DNA of 64,000 nucleotides from Croceibacterium_B sp035470785 (GCA_035470785.1 DATIQN010000039.1:1-64000); one strand, 5' to 3'. Positions 1 through 8,759 are shown, counted from the first letter of the stretch. Notes: generated by a model not told the origin, from the letters alone. Made by a program: numbers and translations.

Positions 1-221
1 ACCGCCTCGGCGATGTCGAGCGTGAACTGCAGCCGTCCGGCCGCGACGTTGTTCGCCACCAGCTCGTCGAGTCCGGGCTCGAAGATCGGGATCCGTCCGG
101 CGAGAAGCGCCTCGACCTTGGCCGCGTCCTTGTCGACGCACGTGACCTCGTGCCCGAAGTCGGCAAAACACGCGCCGGAGACCAGGCCGACGTAACCGGT
201 GCCGATCATCACGATGCGCAT
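1..221 (-). CDS. ugd: UDP-glucose 6-dehydrogenase, N-terminal part (cut by window edge)
   Basis: Oxidises UDP-glucose to UDP-glucuronate for surface polysaccharide synthesis. Only the first 73 residues are inside the window; the rest lies to the left. The start ATG (219-221) gives MRIVMIGTGYVGLVSGACFA, the typical Ugd Rossmann motif GxGYVGL, followed by the conserved IFEPGLDELV segment near residues 46-55. A purine-rich AAGGA sits just upstream of the start. galU, which makes the UDP-glucose substrate, lies 13 kb away in the same window. Family assignment is secure; whether the sugar goes to capsule, exopolysaccharide or LPS cannot be read here. Confidence 0.9.
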   Translation of the reverse strand, partial: MRIVMIGTGYVGLVSGACFADFGHEVTCVDKDAAKVEALLAGRIPIFEPGLDELVANNVAAGRLQFTLDIAEA

Positions 222-253
222 TCTTGTTCCTTCACCTCGCGTCACTCTTTTGA

Positions 254-472
254 CTATGACCAGAGATTCTTAGTCCTAATAATGTTTTCCGTGAAAGGAG
301 CCTGCAGCGTTTCGTATCGGTAATCATTCTTTAAAACGATCACCAGTTTTTCTCTAAATTGTTCAATGGTAATCCTAGATAAATTCGGAATACGGCTGCG
401 TTCAAACGATGATGTGATCATTTTATGAGGTTGCTCAAGGAGCGGTGATTGAATTGTCCCGCCTTGGTACAT
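254..472 (-). CDS. Hypothetical short ORF in a low-G+C patch
   Basis: A 72-residue open frame I do not recognise. It has no signal peptide, membrane segment or known motif, and no Shine-Dalgarno sequence before its ATG. A second in-frame ATG (MITSSFERSRIPN) would shorten it to about 55 residues. It lies in a stretch where positions 241-480 are about 40% G+C by hand count, against roughly 65% around it, between the pilus chaperone and ugd. The amino-acid mix is not obviously nonsense, so it may be a real small gene, a remnant of an acquired gene, or an AT-rich spacer. Confidence 0.25.
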   Translation of the reverse strand: MYQGGTIQSPLLEQPHKMITSSFERSRIPNLSRITIEQFREKLVIVLKNDYRYETLQAPFTENIIRTKNLWS

Positions 473-568
473 GCAGTTGCGCCAGTCTTCCTGGCGCCCC
501 GGAGCAGCGAATTAGCGAATCCGAATTCAACATCCAAATCGGATGCCTAGGAAACCGCAGACGGTCGC

Positions 569-1264
569 TCAGAAGGTGCGCTCACGAATGATCGTACCGA
601 TCGCAGCCTTGTAAGTTACCGGCGTGTCGAAAGGCAAAGATTGCTGCCAAGCGACACCGGGATAGAGGCGCTTGGCGGGTAGGGGACGGCAGTCCTTGCC
701 GACGGCATCGCACTGCTTGCCGTCGAACAGCTCTTGCGCGGTGTTGCCTGCGTTGGTCAGCGTGAGCGACCTGCCCTTGCGCTCGCCGGCAAGATCGCCG
801 GTGAACTGTGCTGGACGGAAGAGAACCAGTGCATCGTATCCAACGAACACCTTGAGCGCGCTTTGGTCGGCGCTAATCGGTCCGGCGACAGGCCTGATTG
901 CCACGCGGTAGACGCGGTCGATGGCAGGACGAGCGCCAATCGCGGCGATACGCACCGTCCGTCGCTCGCCTGGCGCAAGAACCAGCTTTTGCGGCGTGAC
1001 GAGAATGCCAGATTGCTCGGGATCGGCGGGAGAGGGGACCCGCTGCTCGTCAGGCGTACCGGCCTTGAGGATCTCGAAGGGTTCAGCCGAAACGTACATC
1101 CGTTCAGGCCCGTCGTTGAATACCTCGATGTCGTCGCGCGGCGGCTTGCCAGGCAGAAGGTCGACAATCACTTGGCTGAGCACCATCTCGGCGTGCGCCC
1201 AGCCTCCAAGGCCGAACGCGGCAGCGAGAGCAAGCGCCGCGCACATCGGGGTTGTACTTTTCAT
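569..1264 (-). CDS. Periplasmic pilus chaperone (PapD-like, Csu type)
   Basis: Binds pilin subunits in the periplasm and delivers them to the usher. The 231-residue protein starts with a signal peptide (about residues 1-25, ending in GWAHA). Next comes a PapD N-terminal immunoglobulin-like domain, with the P-x-K-L-x-L-x-P-G-E-x-R-x-V-R-I pattern mid-protein and RVYRVAIRPV after it. A smaller C-terminal domain follows, with two cysteines about seven residues apart. Its ATG overlaps the usher TGA (ATGA at 1261-1264), so it is the last gene of the pilus operon. In the well-known csu cluster the chaperone precedes the usher; here it follows. Confidence 0.88.
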   Translation of the reverse strand: MKSTTPMCAALALAAAFGLGGWAHAEMVLSQVIVDLLPGKPPRDDIEVFNDGPERMYVSAEPFEILKAGTPDEQRVPSPADPEQSGILVTPQKLVLAPGERRTVRIAAIGARPAIDRVYRVAIRPVAGPISADQSALKVFVGYDALVLFRPAQFTGDLAGERKGRSLTLTNAGNTAQELFDGKQCDAVGKDCRPLPAKRLYPGVAWQQSLPFDTPVTYKAAIGTIIRERTF

Positions 1265-3834
1265 TTGGTCTTTCCCTCCCCAAGTGGGCCAAGCTGCGCA
1301 AGAGTGCCGAGTTGGATCCCTCTGTCGCCGCAGCAGGCGACCGAGCCGAGCTGTGCAATGCCGTCTTTGGCCGCGCCGCGCGGCAGTGTCGTCGCGAAAG
1401 AGCGACCATCGCGTAGCGTCACCGTTAGCTCGGCGTCGTCGGCCACCACAATCTGGAAGAAGCCACCGTCGTCAGTCTCGCTCCATACGCCCTTCCCCAT
1501 GATCGACGCATGGGTGATCGGGGCGCCGTCGGGGGCGACCAGGCGACCGAATTTTATGATGACCGGCGCGACCTTCCATTCGAGCCGGCTGACGCCGCCA
1601 GGATAGAGGCCGACGCTGCGTGGCGAGCTGTCGTAGGCGAGCAAATCTTTCCCCGTCGACCGGATGCGCACTTGATACGCTCGATAGGTCGGTAGCGCGA
1701 GGGTGAGGGGCCGGTTACCCACGAGCATGCCGGCGATTTGTTCGTTGACCAAGACCTCGAAACGGTCGTCGTTACGAGCGCCGTCGACGTGGACGACAAT
1801 TATGCTGCCGGTCGTGGTCTTGCCGGCAGTTCGGACGGCCCCACCACCGGCAGCGATCGTGGTCTGCAGGCCAACGCTGTATTGCGACATGCGCGGGCCG
1901 GGACCGTTATCGCTGCTCACGAAGTCGCCTGACAGCGTACCCATTGGATGACGGAATTCGGAGGAGAGCACGAAGTCGTCCTCACGGGGCTGGTGATCGA
2001 TACCGGCGCCCACCGCCAGTTCGCCGCCAGCGGCATTCGCGGTCCAGCTTCCGGCCAGCGAAGCGACCGGACCATCACCGAGGTCGTCGTCGCTCATGCT
2101 CGAAGTTCTGCCGCCGCCGAGCGCGGTGACCGAGGTGCGCGCGCCGAGCAGCCGCAGCGAAACGCCGGCGAAGGCCGAGGTGCCGCGTTCGGTCATCGCC
2201 ATATCGCTGCGCAAGGTGAGCGTAAACGGGCCCTGGCGCAGGACATCCCACTGGAGCGATGGCCCGAAACTGTAGACTGGCGCCTGCGCCTTCGCGTCGC
2301 GATAGGAGAGCACACCGAGGAAGCGGACATTCGAAATGCTATACGATAAGACGCCGCCGGCCTGCGAATAACTGCCACTCGGCAGAAGAAGGTCGGGCGT
2401 ACCGATGGAATCCCCAACCACACGAGCAGGGGCGGTTGTTCCGGTAGCGAAAACGCCAATCCCTGGTCCTTCGATGTGCCGCATGTCGAAATTGAAATTG
2501 AAGCGCGACGTCCCGCTTGAGGCGGCCTGAAGAATGGCCCCATACCGTCCATCAAGGTCCGCGACGGCGACAACGCGAATTTGCGCCAGCCGCGTTAGCA
2601 ACGTCGCCCCAAATTCGGCGGAGCCGCCCCGGTCAGTCGCTTGAACTTCACCTTCGAGCGCCCAGGATTCGCTTAACCGGCGTACGATTCCGCCCTGCAG
2701 GAACGGATGGCGAGAGGGCTCGAGCGAGCCGGTATGATCGCCGTCGATCAACACGCCTCCGTAGGTCCAGAAGTCGGTTCGCCCGAGCGACGGTATGCGC
2801 CTGCTCTTGGTAAAGAACCTCCGTTCCTCGCGAGTTTGCTGGCCAGGCTCGTCAATCCGCAGCACGACTTCGTATGATCCGTCGGGCAAATTGGAGGTGT
2901 CGACTTGCTGGTTACCGGCTTCATAGGTCGCCGAGTTGAGCACCCGGCCATCGCGCACAACATCGATCCGCGCGCGGTGGTCGAGATAGACCACGATCGG
3001 GCTACCGACGATCTTGTCTCTATCAAGGCGCGTGTCGATCTGGGTTTCGACGCCGAGGCCGAGCAGCTTACGCCGGCCAGTTAGGTCGTTGCCTGGGGCC
3101 CACAGCGCTCCGGCCGAATAGCGCACCTCCGGCCGGTCCCATTCGAAGGCGAGCTGCTCGGCTTGGAGCCCATAACGGCTGGCGTAAGTCAGATCCGCCC
3201 GCAGCCGCCGCGGACCGTCAGCCAGAACAAGCTGGTCCTGCAGGTTATAGTAGTCGCGCTCTGTGCCCGCGCTACCGGACAGCACCGCGCCGATCGCGTT
3301 GATCATCGACAACCCTCCGGCCGGGGCGGGTAGGTAGCGTTCTGCGATGTTATCCTGCACCGAGAGGAAGCGTGGGTTGAGGAATACGTCGAGGCGCAAC
3401 TTATCGCGGTCGAGGATCACCCCAGCGATTTCAGGCGAAAGCCGGCCGCAAGTCTCTCGGTCGGCACTTGCCGAACAGGCGCGGTCGGAGTTGGCTTGAA
3501 GATTGGCCGCTGCAAGCGCAGCTTCCACGGCCTGCCGATCCGACACGTTTGGCAGCAATGCAAGCAGCGCCTCCGGATTCGCGATCCGCACGCTATCGGG
3601 CGTCACCGCGACAATTGCCTCGCCGCGCCGCACGCCGCCGAAATAAACGTCAACCAATAGCGACTGCTCGCCGAGATCTGCGAAGCCGGCGGGCTCGCCA
3701 ACCGTGATGGCGGGAGCGCTCGAAGCCGCGGCAGGCGCGGGCAGGGCGACCCCCACAGCGACCGTCCAGCCCCAGGCGAGGGCGCGCAGATGGACGGCCG
3801 ATCGGCGCCGATCGTGCAGGACTCGCTTCCTCAT
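1261..3834 (-). CDS. Outer membrane usher of a chaperone-usher pilus
   Basis: Outer-membrane pore that assembles and secretes pilin subunits. I chose the ATG at 3832-3834, which overlaps the preceding pilin stop (ATGA) and opens a signal peptide (MRKRVLHDRRRSAVHLRALAWG... ending PAAAS). This gives 857 residues, normal for ushers. A longer open frame upstream is only the shadow of the pilin gene. The N-terminal part carries the periplasmic chaperone-binding region, followed by a long beta-barrel-like middle with the plug segment (GSYEVVLRIDEPGQ, RRFFTKSR) and a short C-terminal domain. The stop overlaps the chaperone start. Assignment rests on overall FimD/PapC-like pattern and context. Confidence 0.88.
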   Translation of the reverse strand: MRKRVLHDRRRSAVHLRALAWGWTVAVGVALPAPAAASSAPAITVGEPAGFADLGEQSLLVDVYFGGVRRGEAIVAVTPDSVRIANPEALLALLPNVSDRQAVEAALAAANLQANSDRACSASADRETCGRLSPEIAGVILDRDKLRLDVFLNPRFLSVQDNIAERYLPAPAGGLSMINAIGAVLSGSAGTERDYYNLQDQLVLADGPRRLRADLTYASRYGLQAEQLAFEWDRPEVRYSAGALWAPGNDLTGRRKLLGLGVETQIDTRLDRDKIVGSPIVVYLDHRARIDVVRDGRVLNSATYEAGNQQVDTSNLPDGSYEVVLRIDEPGQQTREERRFFTKSRRIPSLGRTDFWTYGGVLIDGDHTGSLEPSRHPFLQGGIVRRLSESWALEGEVQATDRGGSAEFGATLLTRLAQIRVVAVADLDGRYGAILQAASSGTSRFNFNFDMRHIEGPGIGVFATGTTAPARVVGDSIGTPDLLLPSGSYSQAGGVLSYSISNVRFLGVLSYRDAKAQAPVYSFGPSLQWDVLRQGPFTLTLRSDMAMTERGTSAFAGVSLRLLGARTSVTALGGGRTSSMSDDDLGDGPVASLAGSWTANAAGGELAVGAGIDHQPREDDFVLSSEFRHPMGTLSGDFVSSDNGPGPRMSQYSVGLQTTIAAGGGAVRTAGKTTTGSIIVVHVDGARNDDRFEVLVNEQIAGMLVGNRPLTLALPTYRAYQVRIRSTGKDLLAYDSSPRSVGLYPGGVSRLEWKVAPVIIKFGRLVAPDGAPITHASIMGKGVWSETDDGGFFQIVVADDAELTVTLRDGRSFATTLPRGAAKDGIAQLGSVACCGDRGIQLGTLAQLGPLGEGKTK

Positions 3835-4325
3835 TCCGGCGCGATCGTAATCTGCAGCGTGCCAGAGTATGATCCCGCGCTCGCTGCGCTGAGCGTGCTG
3901 GCGCGAATGATCACGGTCAGGCTGGCGGTGGCACTCGGCCCACTGTTGCAGGTCTGCTGGGTCGCCAGCGACGTGAAGCCGGACGTCGTGACGCCGGCAA
4001 CCAGCGCCGCGCCGCTGCTCTGATTGGCGTTGCCTGACCACAGAACGTCATACGGCAGCAGTGCCGGACCGCCTGTAAGCGCGAACGAGCCTCCGGTGCC
4101 ACTACCGGTCGCGGTCACCGAATATCCAGCCGTGGTGGTAGAGCTGAATACGCACACGCTTTGACTGGCGGCTTGATCGGCGGTCCCCGCGATCAGGCCG
4201 AAGGAGACGTCGCTCAGTCCGGCGACCCGCGCCTTGCCTGTCGCCGCAAGAGCGGGCGATGGCCACGCCACCGCCACGATCACCCCCATGATCAGGGCGG
4301 CAATAGGGGAACTCCCGTACGTCAT
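3831..4325 (-). CDS. Spore coat U domain pilin (second subunit)
   Basis: A 164-residue secreted pilin of the SCPU/Csu family. It begins with a signal peptide (to about residue 28, SPALA), then one small beta-rich domain rich in Ser, Thr and Gly. Two cysteines (in SVCVFSS and TQQTCNSG) probably form the disulfide typical of the family. The C-terminus GSYSGTLQITIAPE matches the usual YxGTLxxxI/VTP ending. It is closely related in layout to the pilin at 4433-5005 and overlaps the usher start by ATGA. As the second gene it may be a minor or adaptor subunit; this is inference. Confidence 0.85.
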   Translation of the reverse strand: MTYGSSPIAALIMGVIVAVAWPSPALAATGKARVAGLSDVSFGLIAGTADQAASQSVCVFSSTTTAGYSVTATGSGTGGSFALTGGPALLPYDVLWSGNANQSSGAALVAGVTTSGFTSLATQQTCNSGPSATASLTVIIRASTLSAASAGSYSGTLQITIAPE

Positions 4326-4349
4326 GGTTAACGGTATGAACAGGCGTGG

Positions 4350-4364
4350 TTAAGATTGAGTTAG
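4350..4364. promoter_or_regulatory. Possible CtrA-like box upstream of the second pilin gene
   Basis: On the plus strand TTAA, seven bases, TTAG; on the coding (minus) strand CTAA-N7-TTAACC. The CtrA consensus is TTAA-N7-TTAAC, so one base of eight in the two half-sites is off. It lies 25-39 bases before the start at 4325, a plausible position for promoter control. A SciP-type CtrA inhibitor is encoded at 60204-60503, so the organism should have CtrA. A single imperfect site can easily occur by chance. Confidence 0.25.
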
Positions 4365-4376
4365 CGAATACAAGAA

Positions 4377-4408
4377 GCCCGCACCGGGCGACTGGAACCC
4401 GGGCGGGC
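4377..4408 (-). promoter_or_regulatory. Intercistronic hairpin between the two pilin genes
   Basis: An 11-bp G+C-rich stem (GCCCGC-A-CCGGG pairing with CCCGGGCGGGC, one bulged A) with a 9-base loop. It sits between the first pilin gene (stop at 4433) and the second (start at 4325). On the transcribed strand it is followed by TTCTTGT, a weak U-rich tract. It could act as a partial terminator or an RNA 3'-end stabiliser that keeps first-pilin mRNA in excess over usher and chaperone mRNA. Confidence 0.45.
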
Positions 4409-4432
4409 AGGTGATATGCGAAAGTGAATGAG

Positions 4433-5005
4433 CTATTGCGGCGTTACGAGAAGTGTCAGTGTTCCGGTATAACTGCTCCCGGCAATCATCGTACTGAGAT
4501 CCGTAGTGCTCATCTTGACAATCAGACTGGCCGACGCGAGCGGCGCACTTGAACAGGTCTGGTTGACCGCGCCCGACGTAAGCGATGAGCTCGCCGTTCC
4601 GGCGACAAGCGCGGACCCCGAGGTCTGACCGCTCGTGGCCGCCCACTCGACCGAGTACGGGACAATGCCGGCGCCATTGGTCAAGGTGAACGCGCTGCTG
4701 GTACCGCTTCCGGTCGCAGTGATCGTGTAGCCATTCGTAGCGGTGTTACTCCACACGCAGACATTTTGCGCGCTTGACGCCGCGGTACTTGGGTCTTGGT
4801 TGGCAAACGAGACGTCTGTCAGACCTGTGATGCGAGCGCGGCTGGGAACAGAAGCTGAGATTGCAATGCTGCCCTGCGATGTTGCACCGAGCGAACCTTG
4901 AGTTGCGCCCCACGCTTGCGCGCCGTTGAGCGCGACGAAGAGAGCCACGCCCAATGCGACGACAGGCCTGCCTCGAAGCTGCCGATGTTTCGAAAGAATA
5001 CTCAT
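4433..5005 (-). CDS. Spore coat U domain pilin (first, probably major, subunit)
   Basis: A 190-residue secreted SCPU-family pilin with an N-terminal signal peptide ending near AQAWGA. It has one beta-rich domain, a cysteine pair (in NVCVWSN and NQTCSSAP) and the family C-terminus SSYTGTLTLLVTPQ. It shares with the second pilin the core pattern ITGLTDVSF ... GYTITATGSGT. It is the first gene of the operon, with an AGGGAC ribosome-binding site before ATG 5005. A strong hairpin separates it from the rest, so it is the likely major shaft subunit (inference). No two-domain tip adhesin like CsuE is seen in the operon. Confidence 0.85.
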   Translation of the reverse strand: MSILSKHRQLRGRPVVALGVALFVALNGAQAWGATQGSLGATSQGSIAISASVPSRARITGLTDVSFANQDPSTAASSAQNVCVWSNTATNGYTITATGSGTSSAFTLTNGAGIVPYSVEWAATSGQTSGSALVAGTASSSLTSGAVNQTCSSAPLASASLIVKMSTTDLSTMIAGSSYTGTLTLLVTPQ

Positions 5006-5502
5006 GTCACAAGTCCCTCGGTCGAAAGCGCACTGACACCAGCCAGCAACGGGCTTCTACCTAGGGCTGGTTAATAATCCCTTTGCCAAGATGTCCCGGG
5101 TAGCGGCGCGAGCTTGCTGGTTCCCGGACCGTTCGCCAAGCTCCCAACCCCCTCGAACCCCGCAAGTCGTTCAAGACTCCGGCTCGTCTTCGACAGTTCA
5201 AAATATGAATGGCGCCAAACACCTCAGTCACAGAAATCACGTTCTTGTCGAGTTGCCGGAGTGAGTCTGGAAAGCAACTGGCCGCGCGGGACACAAACCG
5301 CGCTCAGCTCGAACATTAGTCTCATTTCTGATCCGTATAGCCAGTCTTGCAGTCGCAAGTTCAGGAATAGTCAGCCAACGCTGAGGCTTCTGCGGAGGTC
5401 GCGAATCTGGAGGGATCGAGAGGCGGAATTGGCATCAAGCGCGCCTTCCTCTGCGCCTCGCCTTGTGCCATTGCGTGCCGCACATTACGAGCTGCGGGGT
5501 CA
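5006..5502. other. Intergenic region between divergent pilus operon and thrS
   Basis: About 500 bases without a convincing gene. It must carry the promoters of the first pilin gene (leftward) and of thrS (rightward). Short open frames exist on both strands but have no ribosome-binding site or recognisable product. I see no T-box-like leader, and none is expected in this group. A TTAACC element on the minus strand near 5068-5073 resembles only half of a CtrA site. Confidence 0.5.
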
Positions 5503-7500
5503 ATGAGCGAGCTTCTCAAGATTAGTCTTCCGGACGGTTCGGTCCGCGAAATGCCTGCCGGCTCGACACCTGCGGACGTCGCCGCCGCGATCGGCCCGGG
5601 CCTCGCCAAGGCCGCTCTCGCCGCTCGCGTGGACGGCGAGGTGCGCGACATCATGCGCCCGTTCGAAGGCGATTCTCAACTCGCCTTGATCACTAGCCGC
5701 GACGAGGCCGACGCACTCGAGCTTGCGCGGCACGACTATGCGCATGTGCTGGCTGAAGCGGTGCAGGCGCTGTGGCCCGACACGCAGATCACCTTCGGCC
5801 CGTCGACTGAGGACGGCTTCTATTACGATTTCGCGCCTGGCGGACGGGGGCCGTTCACCGAAGAAGACCTGCCGCTCATCGAGGCGAAGATGCGCGAGAT
5901 CATCGCCGCCGACAAACCTCTGCGCCGCGAAGTGTGGACCCGCGAACAGCTGATCTCACGCTGGCGGCAGCAAGGTGAGACCTTCAAGGCCGAGTGGGCT
6001 GCCGAGCTGCCAGAAGACGTCGCGCTTTCCGTCTACTGGTCGGGCGACGACTGGCTCGACATGTGCCGCGGGCCCCACCTGGCAAGCACGGGGAAGCTCG
6101 ATCCCCAGGCTTTCAAGCTCACGCGTGTCTCCGGCGCTTACTGGCGCGGCGACCAGAACAACGCGATGCTCAGCCGGATCTACGGTACCGGCTGGCTCAA
6201 CAAGAAGCAGCTCGATGCCCACCTTTTCCGGCTCGAGGAAGCGGGCAAACGCGACCACCGCAAGCTCGGCCAGGAAATGGACCTGTTCCACTTCCAGGCC
6301 GAGGCGCAGGGCAGCTGCTTCTGGCATCCCAAGGGGTACCTCATCTGGCGCGAGCTCGAGCGCTACATGCGCCGGCAGCTCGACGCCGCGGGCTACGAGG
6401 AAGTGAAGACCCCGCAACTGATGGACGTGCGCCAGTGGGAGAAGTCCGGCCACTGGGGCAAGTATTCCGAGAACATGTTCGCGGTGCCCGACGAGGTGCC
6501 CGACGCCGAAGGCGAAGGTCCGGTGATCAGCGGCACCGGCGAAATGATGGCGCTCAAACCGATGAACTGCCCGGCGCACATTCTCGTCTTCAAGCAGGGC
6601 ATCAAGTCGTACCGCGACTTGCCGATCCGCATGGCCGAGTTCGGCTGCTGCCACCGCAACGAACCGCACGGCGCGCTGCACGGCCTGCTGCGCGTGCGCC
6701 AGTTCACGCAGGACGACGCGCACATCTTCTGCCGCGAGGACCAACTGGTCGAGGAAGTCGCGCGCTTCTGCAACCTCCTCGACGCGATTTATCGCCAACT
6801 CGGTTTCGACGAATACGCGATCAAGCTCGCGCTGCGCCCGGAGAAGCGCTTCGGCTCGGAAGAGATGTGGGACTGGGCCGAGCAGTCGCTGCGCGACGCG
6901 GTCGCCAGCACCGGTCGCAATACGGCGGAATGGGGCTGGGAAGAGTTGCCCGGCGAAGGCGCGTTCTATGCGCCCAAGCTCGAGTTCCACCTGACCGACG
7001 CGATCGGGCGCACCTGGCAGGTCGGCACGCTGCAGACCGACACGGTGCTACCCGAGCGGCTCGACGCATCGTACGTCGGCGAGGACGGCGAACGCCACCG
7101 GCCGGTGATGCTCCACCGCGCGATTCTCGGCACGTTCGAGCGGTTCATCGGCATCCTGATCGAACACTATGCCGGCAAGCTGCCGCTGTGGCTGGCGCCG
7201 GTGCAGGCTGTGGTGGCGACGATCGTTTCCGACGCCGACGACTATGCCAACAAGGTGCTGGCCAAGCTGCAGGCCGCAGGCTTGCGGGCCGATGCCGACC
7301 TGCGGAACGAGAAGATCAACTACAAGGTGCGCGAGCACTCGGTGGCCAAGGTTCCGCACATGCTGGTCGTCGGCAAGCGCGAGGCCGAGGAAGGTACAGT
7401 CGCGCTGCGCACACTGGGTGAGCAGCAGCAGCGGGTGCTCAGCGTCGACGATGCGATCGAGTGGCTGAAGGGCGAGGCAAGCCCGCCCGACTTGCGCTGA
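5503..7500 (+). CDS. thrS: Threonyl-tRNA synthetase
   Basis: Charges tRNA-Thr with threonine in the cytoplasm. At 665 residues the length is standard. In order: the N-terminal TGS-like domain (about residues 1-65); the editing domain starting at HDYAHVLAEAV; the class II catalytic core with motif 2 (around RNEPHGALHGLLRVRQFTQD); motif 3 (LHRAILGTFERFIGILIEHY); and the C-terminal anticodon-binding domain from about residue 560. The zinc-site cysteine is Cys356 in the MNCPAH motif. It is probably transcribed alone, divergent from the pilus operon. Confidence 0.97.
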   Translation: MSELLKISLPDGSVREMPAGSTPADVAAAIGPGLAKAALAARVDGEVRDIMRPFEGDSQLALITSRDEADALELARHDYAHVLAEAVQALWPDTQITFGPSTEDGFYYDFAPGGRGPFTEEDLPLIEAKMREIIAADKPLRREVWTREQLISRWRQQGETFKAEWAAELPEDVALSVYWSGDDWLDMCRGPHLASTGKLDPQAFKLTRVSGAYWRGDQNNAMLSRIYGTGWLNKKQLDAHLFRLEEAGKRDHRKLGQEMDLFHFQAEAQGSCFWHPKGYLIWRELERYMRRQLDAAGYEEVKTPQLMDVRQWEKSGHWGKYSENMFAVPDEVPDAEGEGPVISGTGEMMALKPMNCPAHILVFKQGIKSYRDLPIRMAEFGCCHRNEPHGALHGLLRVRQFTQDDAHIFCREDQLVEEVARFCNLLDAIYRQLGFDEYAIKLALRPEKRFGSEEMWDWAEQSLRDAVASTGRNTAEWGWEELPGEGAFYAPKLEFHLTDAIGRTWQVGTLQTDTVLPERLDASYVGEDGERHRPVMLHRAILGTFERFIGILIEHYAGKLPLWLAPVQAVVATIVSDADDYANKVLAKLQAAGLRADADLRNEKINYKVREHSVAKVPHMLVVGKREAEEGTVALRTLGEQQQRVLSVDDAIEWLKGEASPPDLR

Positions 7501-7623
7501 TCAGAACGGCAGCACCTGGCCGGCGGCGATGAGCGCCAGCGCGCAGGCTGCGACGATGATCCTGCGAGCGGCTTCAGCTCGATCGACAGCGATCTGGCGA
7601 GCATAGGCGATAGCGCGGGTCAT
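7501..7623 (-). CDS. Possible 40-residue membrane peptide
   Basis: A short frame directly abutting the thrS stop reads MTRAIAYARQIAVDRAEAAR followed by a hydrophobic stretch (IIVAACALALIAAG) and VLPF. It would be a single-pass membrane peptide with a basic N-terminal helix. There is no good ribosome-binding site before its ATG and I know no family for it. It fills the otherwise empty gap between thrS and the agmatine deiminase gene, on the same strand as the latter. Confidence 0.3.
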   Translation of the reverse strand: MTRAIAYARQIAVDRAEAARRIIVAACALALIAAGQVLPF

Positions 7624-7658
7624 GACGGAGGTTGTCCGCCACAATCGCTAACGAAGTC

Positions 7659-8654
7659 CTAACGCGGCCGCTTCGGAACATGCTGGCTGGCGCAGTGAAA
7701 GCTGCCCCCGCCGGTGAGAACGGCGTCGGCGGGGAGGCCGATCGTCGCGCGGTCGGGGAACAACTCACCGATTGCGGCCACGCCGTCGGCGTCGTGAATG
7801 GTGCCGTAAGTCGGAACCACGATCACGCCATTGCAAATGGCAAAGTTCATGTAGCTCGCCGGCTCGACTTGGGTACCGGCCTCGATCCGGCCGGGCGAGG
7901 GAACGTCGCGGACGATCAGACCGAATCCCCGCGCGCGTGCGCGAGCATCTGCATAGATCGCAGCATTGGGATCGTCGGGCCCGGTCGCCACGGGAACCGC
8001 CAGCTCGCCCGGGGCGACGAACCGGGCGAGGTTGTCGACGTGCCCGTCGGTGTGATCGCAGACGAGGCCCTCGCCGAGCCAGAGGACGTCGCGCAAGCCC
8101 AGCTCCAGCCGCAGCCGTTCCTCGATGTCTGCCCGCGACAGCCCGGGATTGCGGTTGCCATTGAGCAGGCATTGCTCCGTGGTTACGACCAGGCCCGTCC
8201 CGTCGGTGTCGATCGCCCCGCCTTCAAGAATCCAGTCGGACTCCGATAACGGCAGTCCGGCTGCCTCGGCCATCGACGCACCGACCTCCTGGTCGCCTTC
8301 CATGTCGTCGTACTTGCCGCCCCAACCGTTGAAGCGGAATTTGCGGGCGAAACGGCGAGCCGAGGCATCGAACAGCGCCAGCGGCCCGGTGTCGCGCAGC
8401 CAGATGTCGCCATAGGGGTGCCGCTCGAGCAGGATCGATGCGCTCACCAGCTCACGCGCGCGCGCTTGGTTGGCGCCGTCGTGGACCACCAGCCGGACCT
8501 CCTGCCCGGTCTCGGCGACAGCGTTGGCGTAGGCGGCGATCTGTTCCTGCGCCGGCACCAGCGACTCTTCCCACAGCGAGGCATCGTGCGGAAAGCCGAT
8601 CCAGATCCATTCCTGCTCGGCAAACTCGGCCGGCATCGGCAGCGGTGTTGTCAT
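7659..8654 (-). CDS. aguA: Agmatine deiminase
   Basis: Hydrolyses agmatine to N-carbamoylputrescine and ammonia in the arginine-decarboxylase route to putrescine. The 331-residue protein (start ATG 8652-8654) belongs to the peptidyl-arginine-deiminase-like family. Visible markers are WIGFPHD and DIWLRDTGP near the N-terminus, CDHTDGHVDNLARF with the catalytic histidine, and GGGSFHCASQ with the active cysteine, Cys321. A much longer frame upstream is antisense shadow of glnE. The usual partner, N-carbamoylputrescine amidohydrolase (aguB), is not adjacent. Confidence 0.93.
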   Translation of the reverse strand: MTTPLPMPAEFAEQEWIWIGFPHDASLWEESLVPAQEQIAAYANAVAETGQEVRLVVHDGANQARARELVSASILLERHPYGDIWLRDTGPLALFDASARRFARKFRFNGWGGKYDDMEGDQEVGASMAEAAGLPLSESDWILEGGAIDTDGTGLVVTTEQCLLNGNRNPGLSRADIEERLRLELGLRDVLWLGEGLVCDHTDGHVDNLARFVAPGELAVPVATGPDDPNAAIYADARARARGFGLIVRDVPSPGRIEAGTQVEPASYMNFAICNGVIVVPTYGTIHDADGVAAIGELFPDRATIGLPADAVLTGGGSFHCASQHVPKRPR

Positions 8655-8759
8655 CGGGTCGGCATCCTCGGGGAAACGCGGACTTTCCCCTTGGCAAAGC
8701 GGTCGCCGCGCCACAAGCGCCCCTTGCCCTTGCCGCGCTGCCCATGCAGGTGATGCCCG

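Noticed and set aside
5006..5502. T-box or other leader control of thrS
   Set aside because: No T-box features or terminator-like stem seen, and T-boxes are not known in alphaproteobacteria.
5114..5506. Plus-strand frame of 130 codons before thrS
   Set aside because: No ribosome-binding site, a composition unlike real proteins, and it runs into the thrS start.
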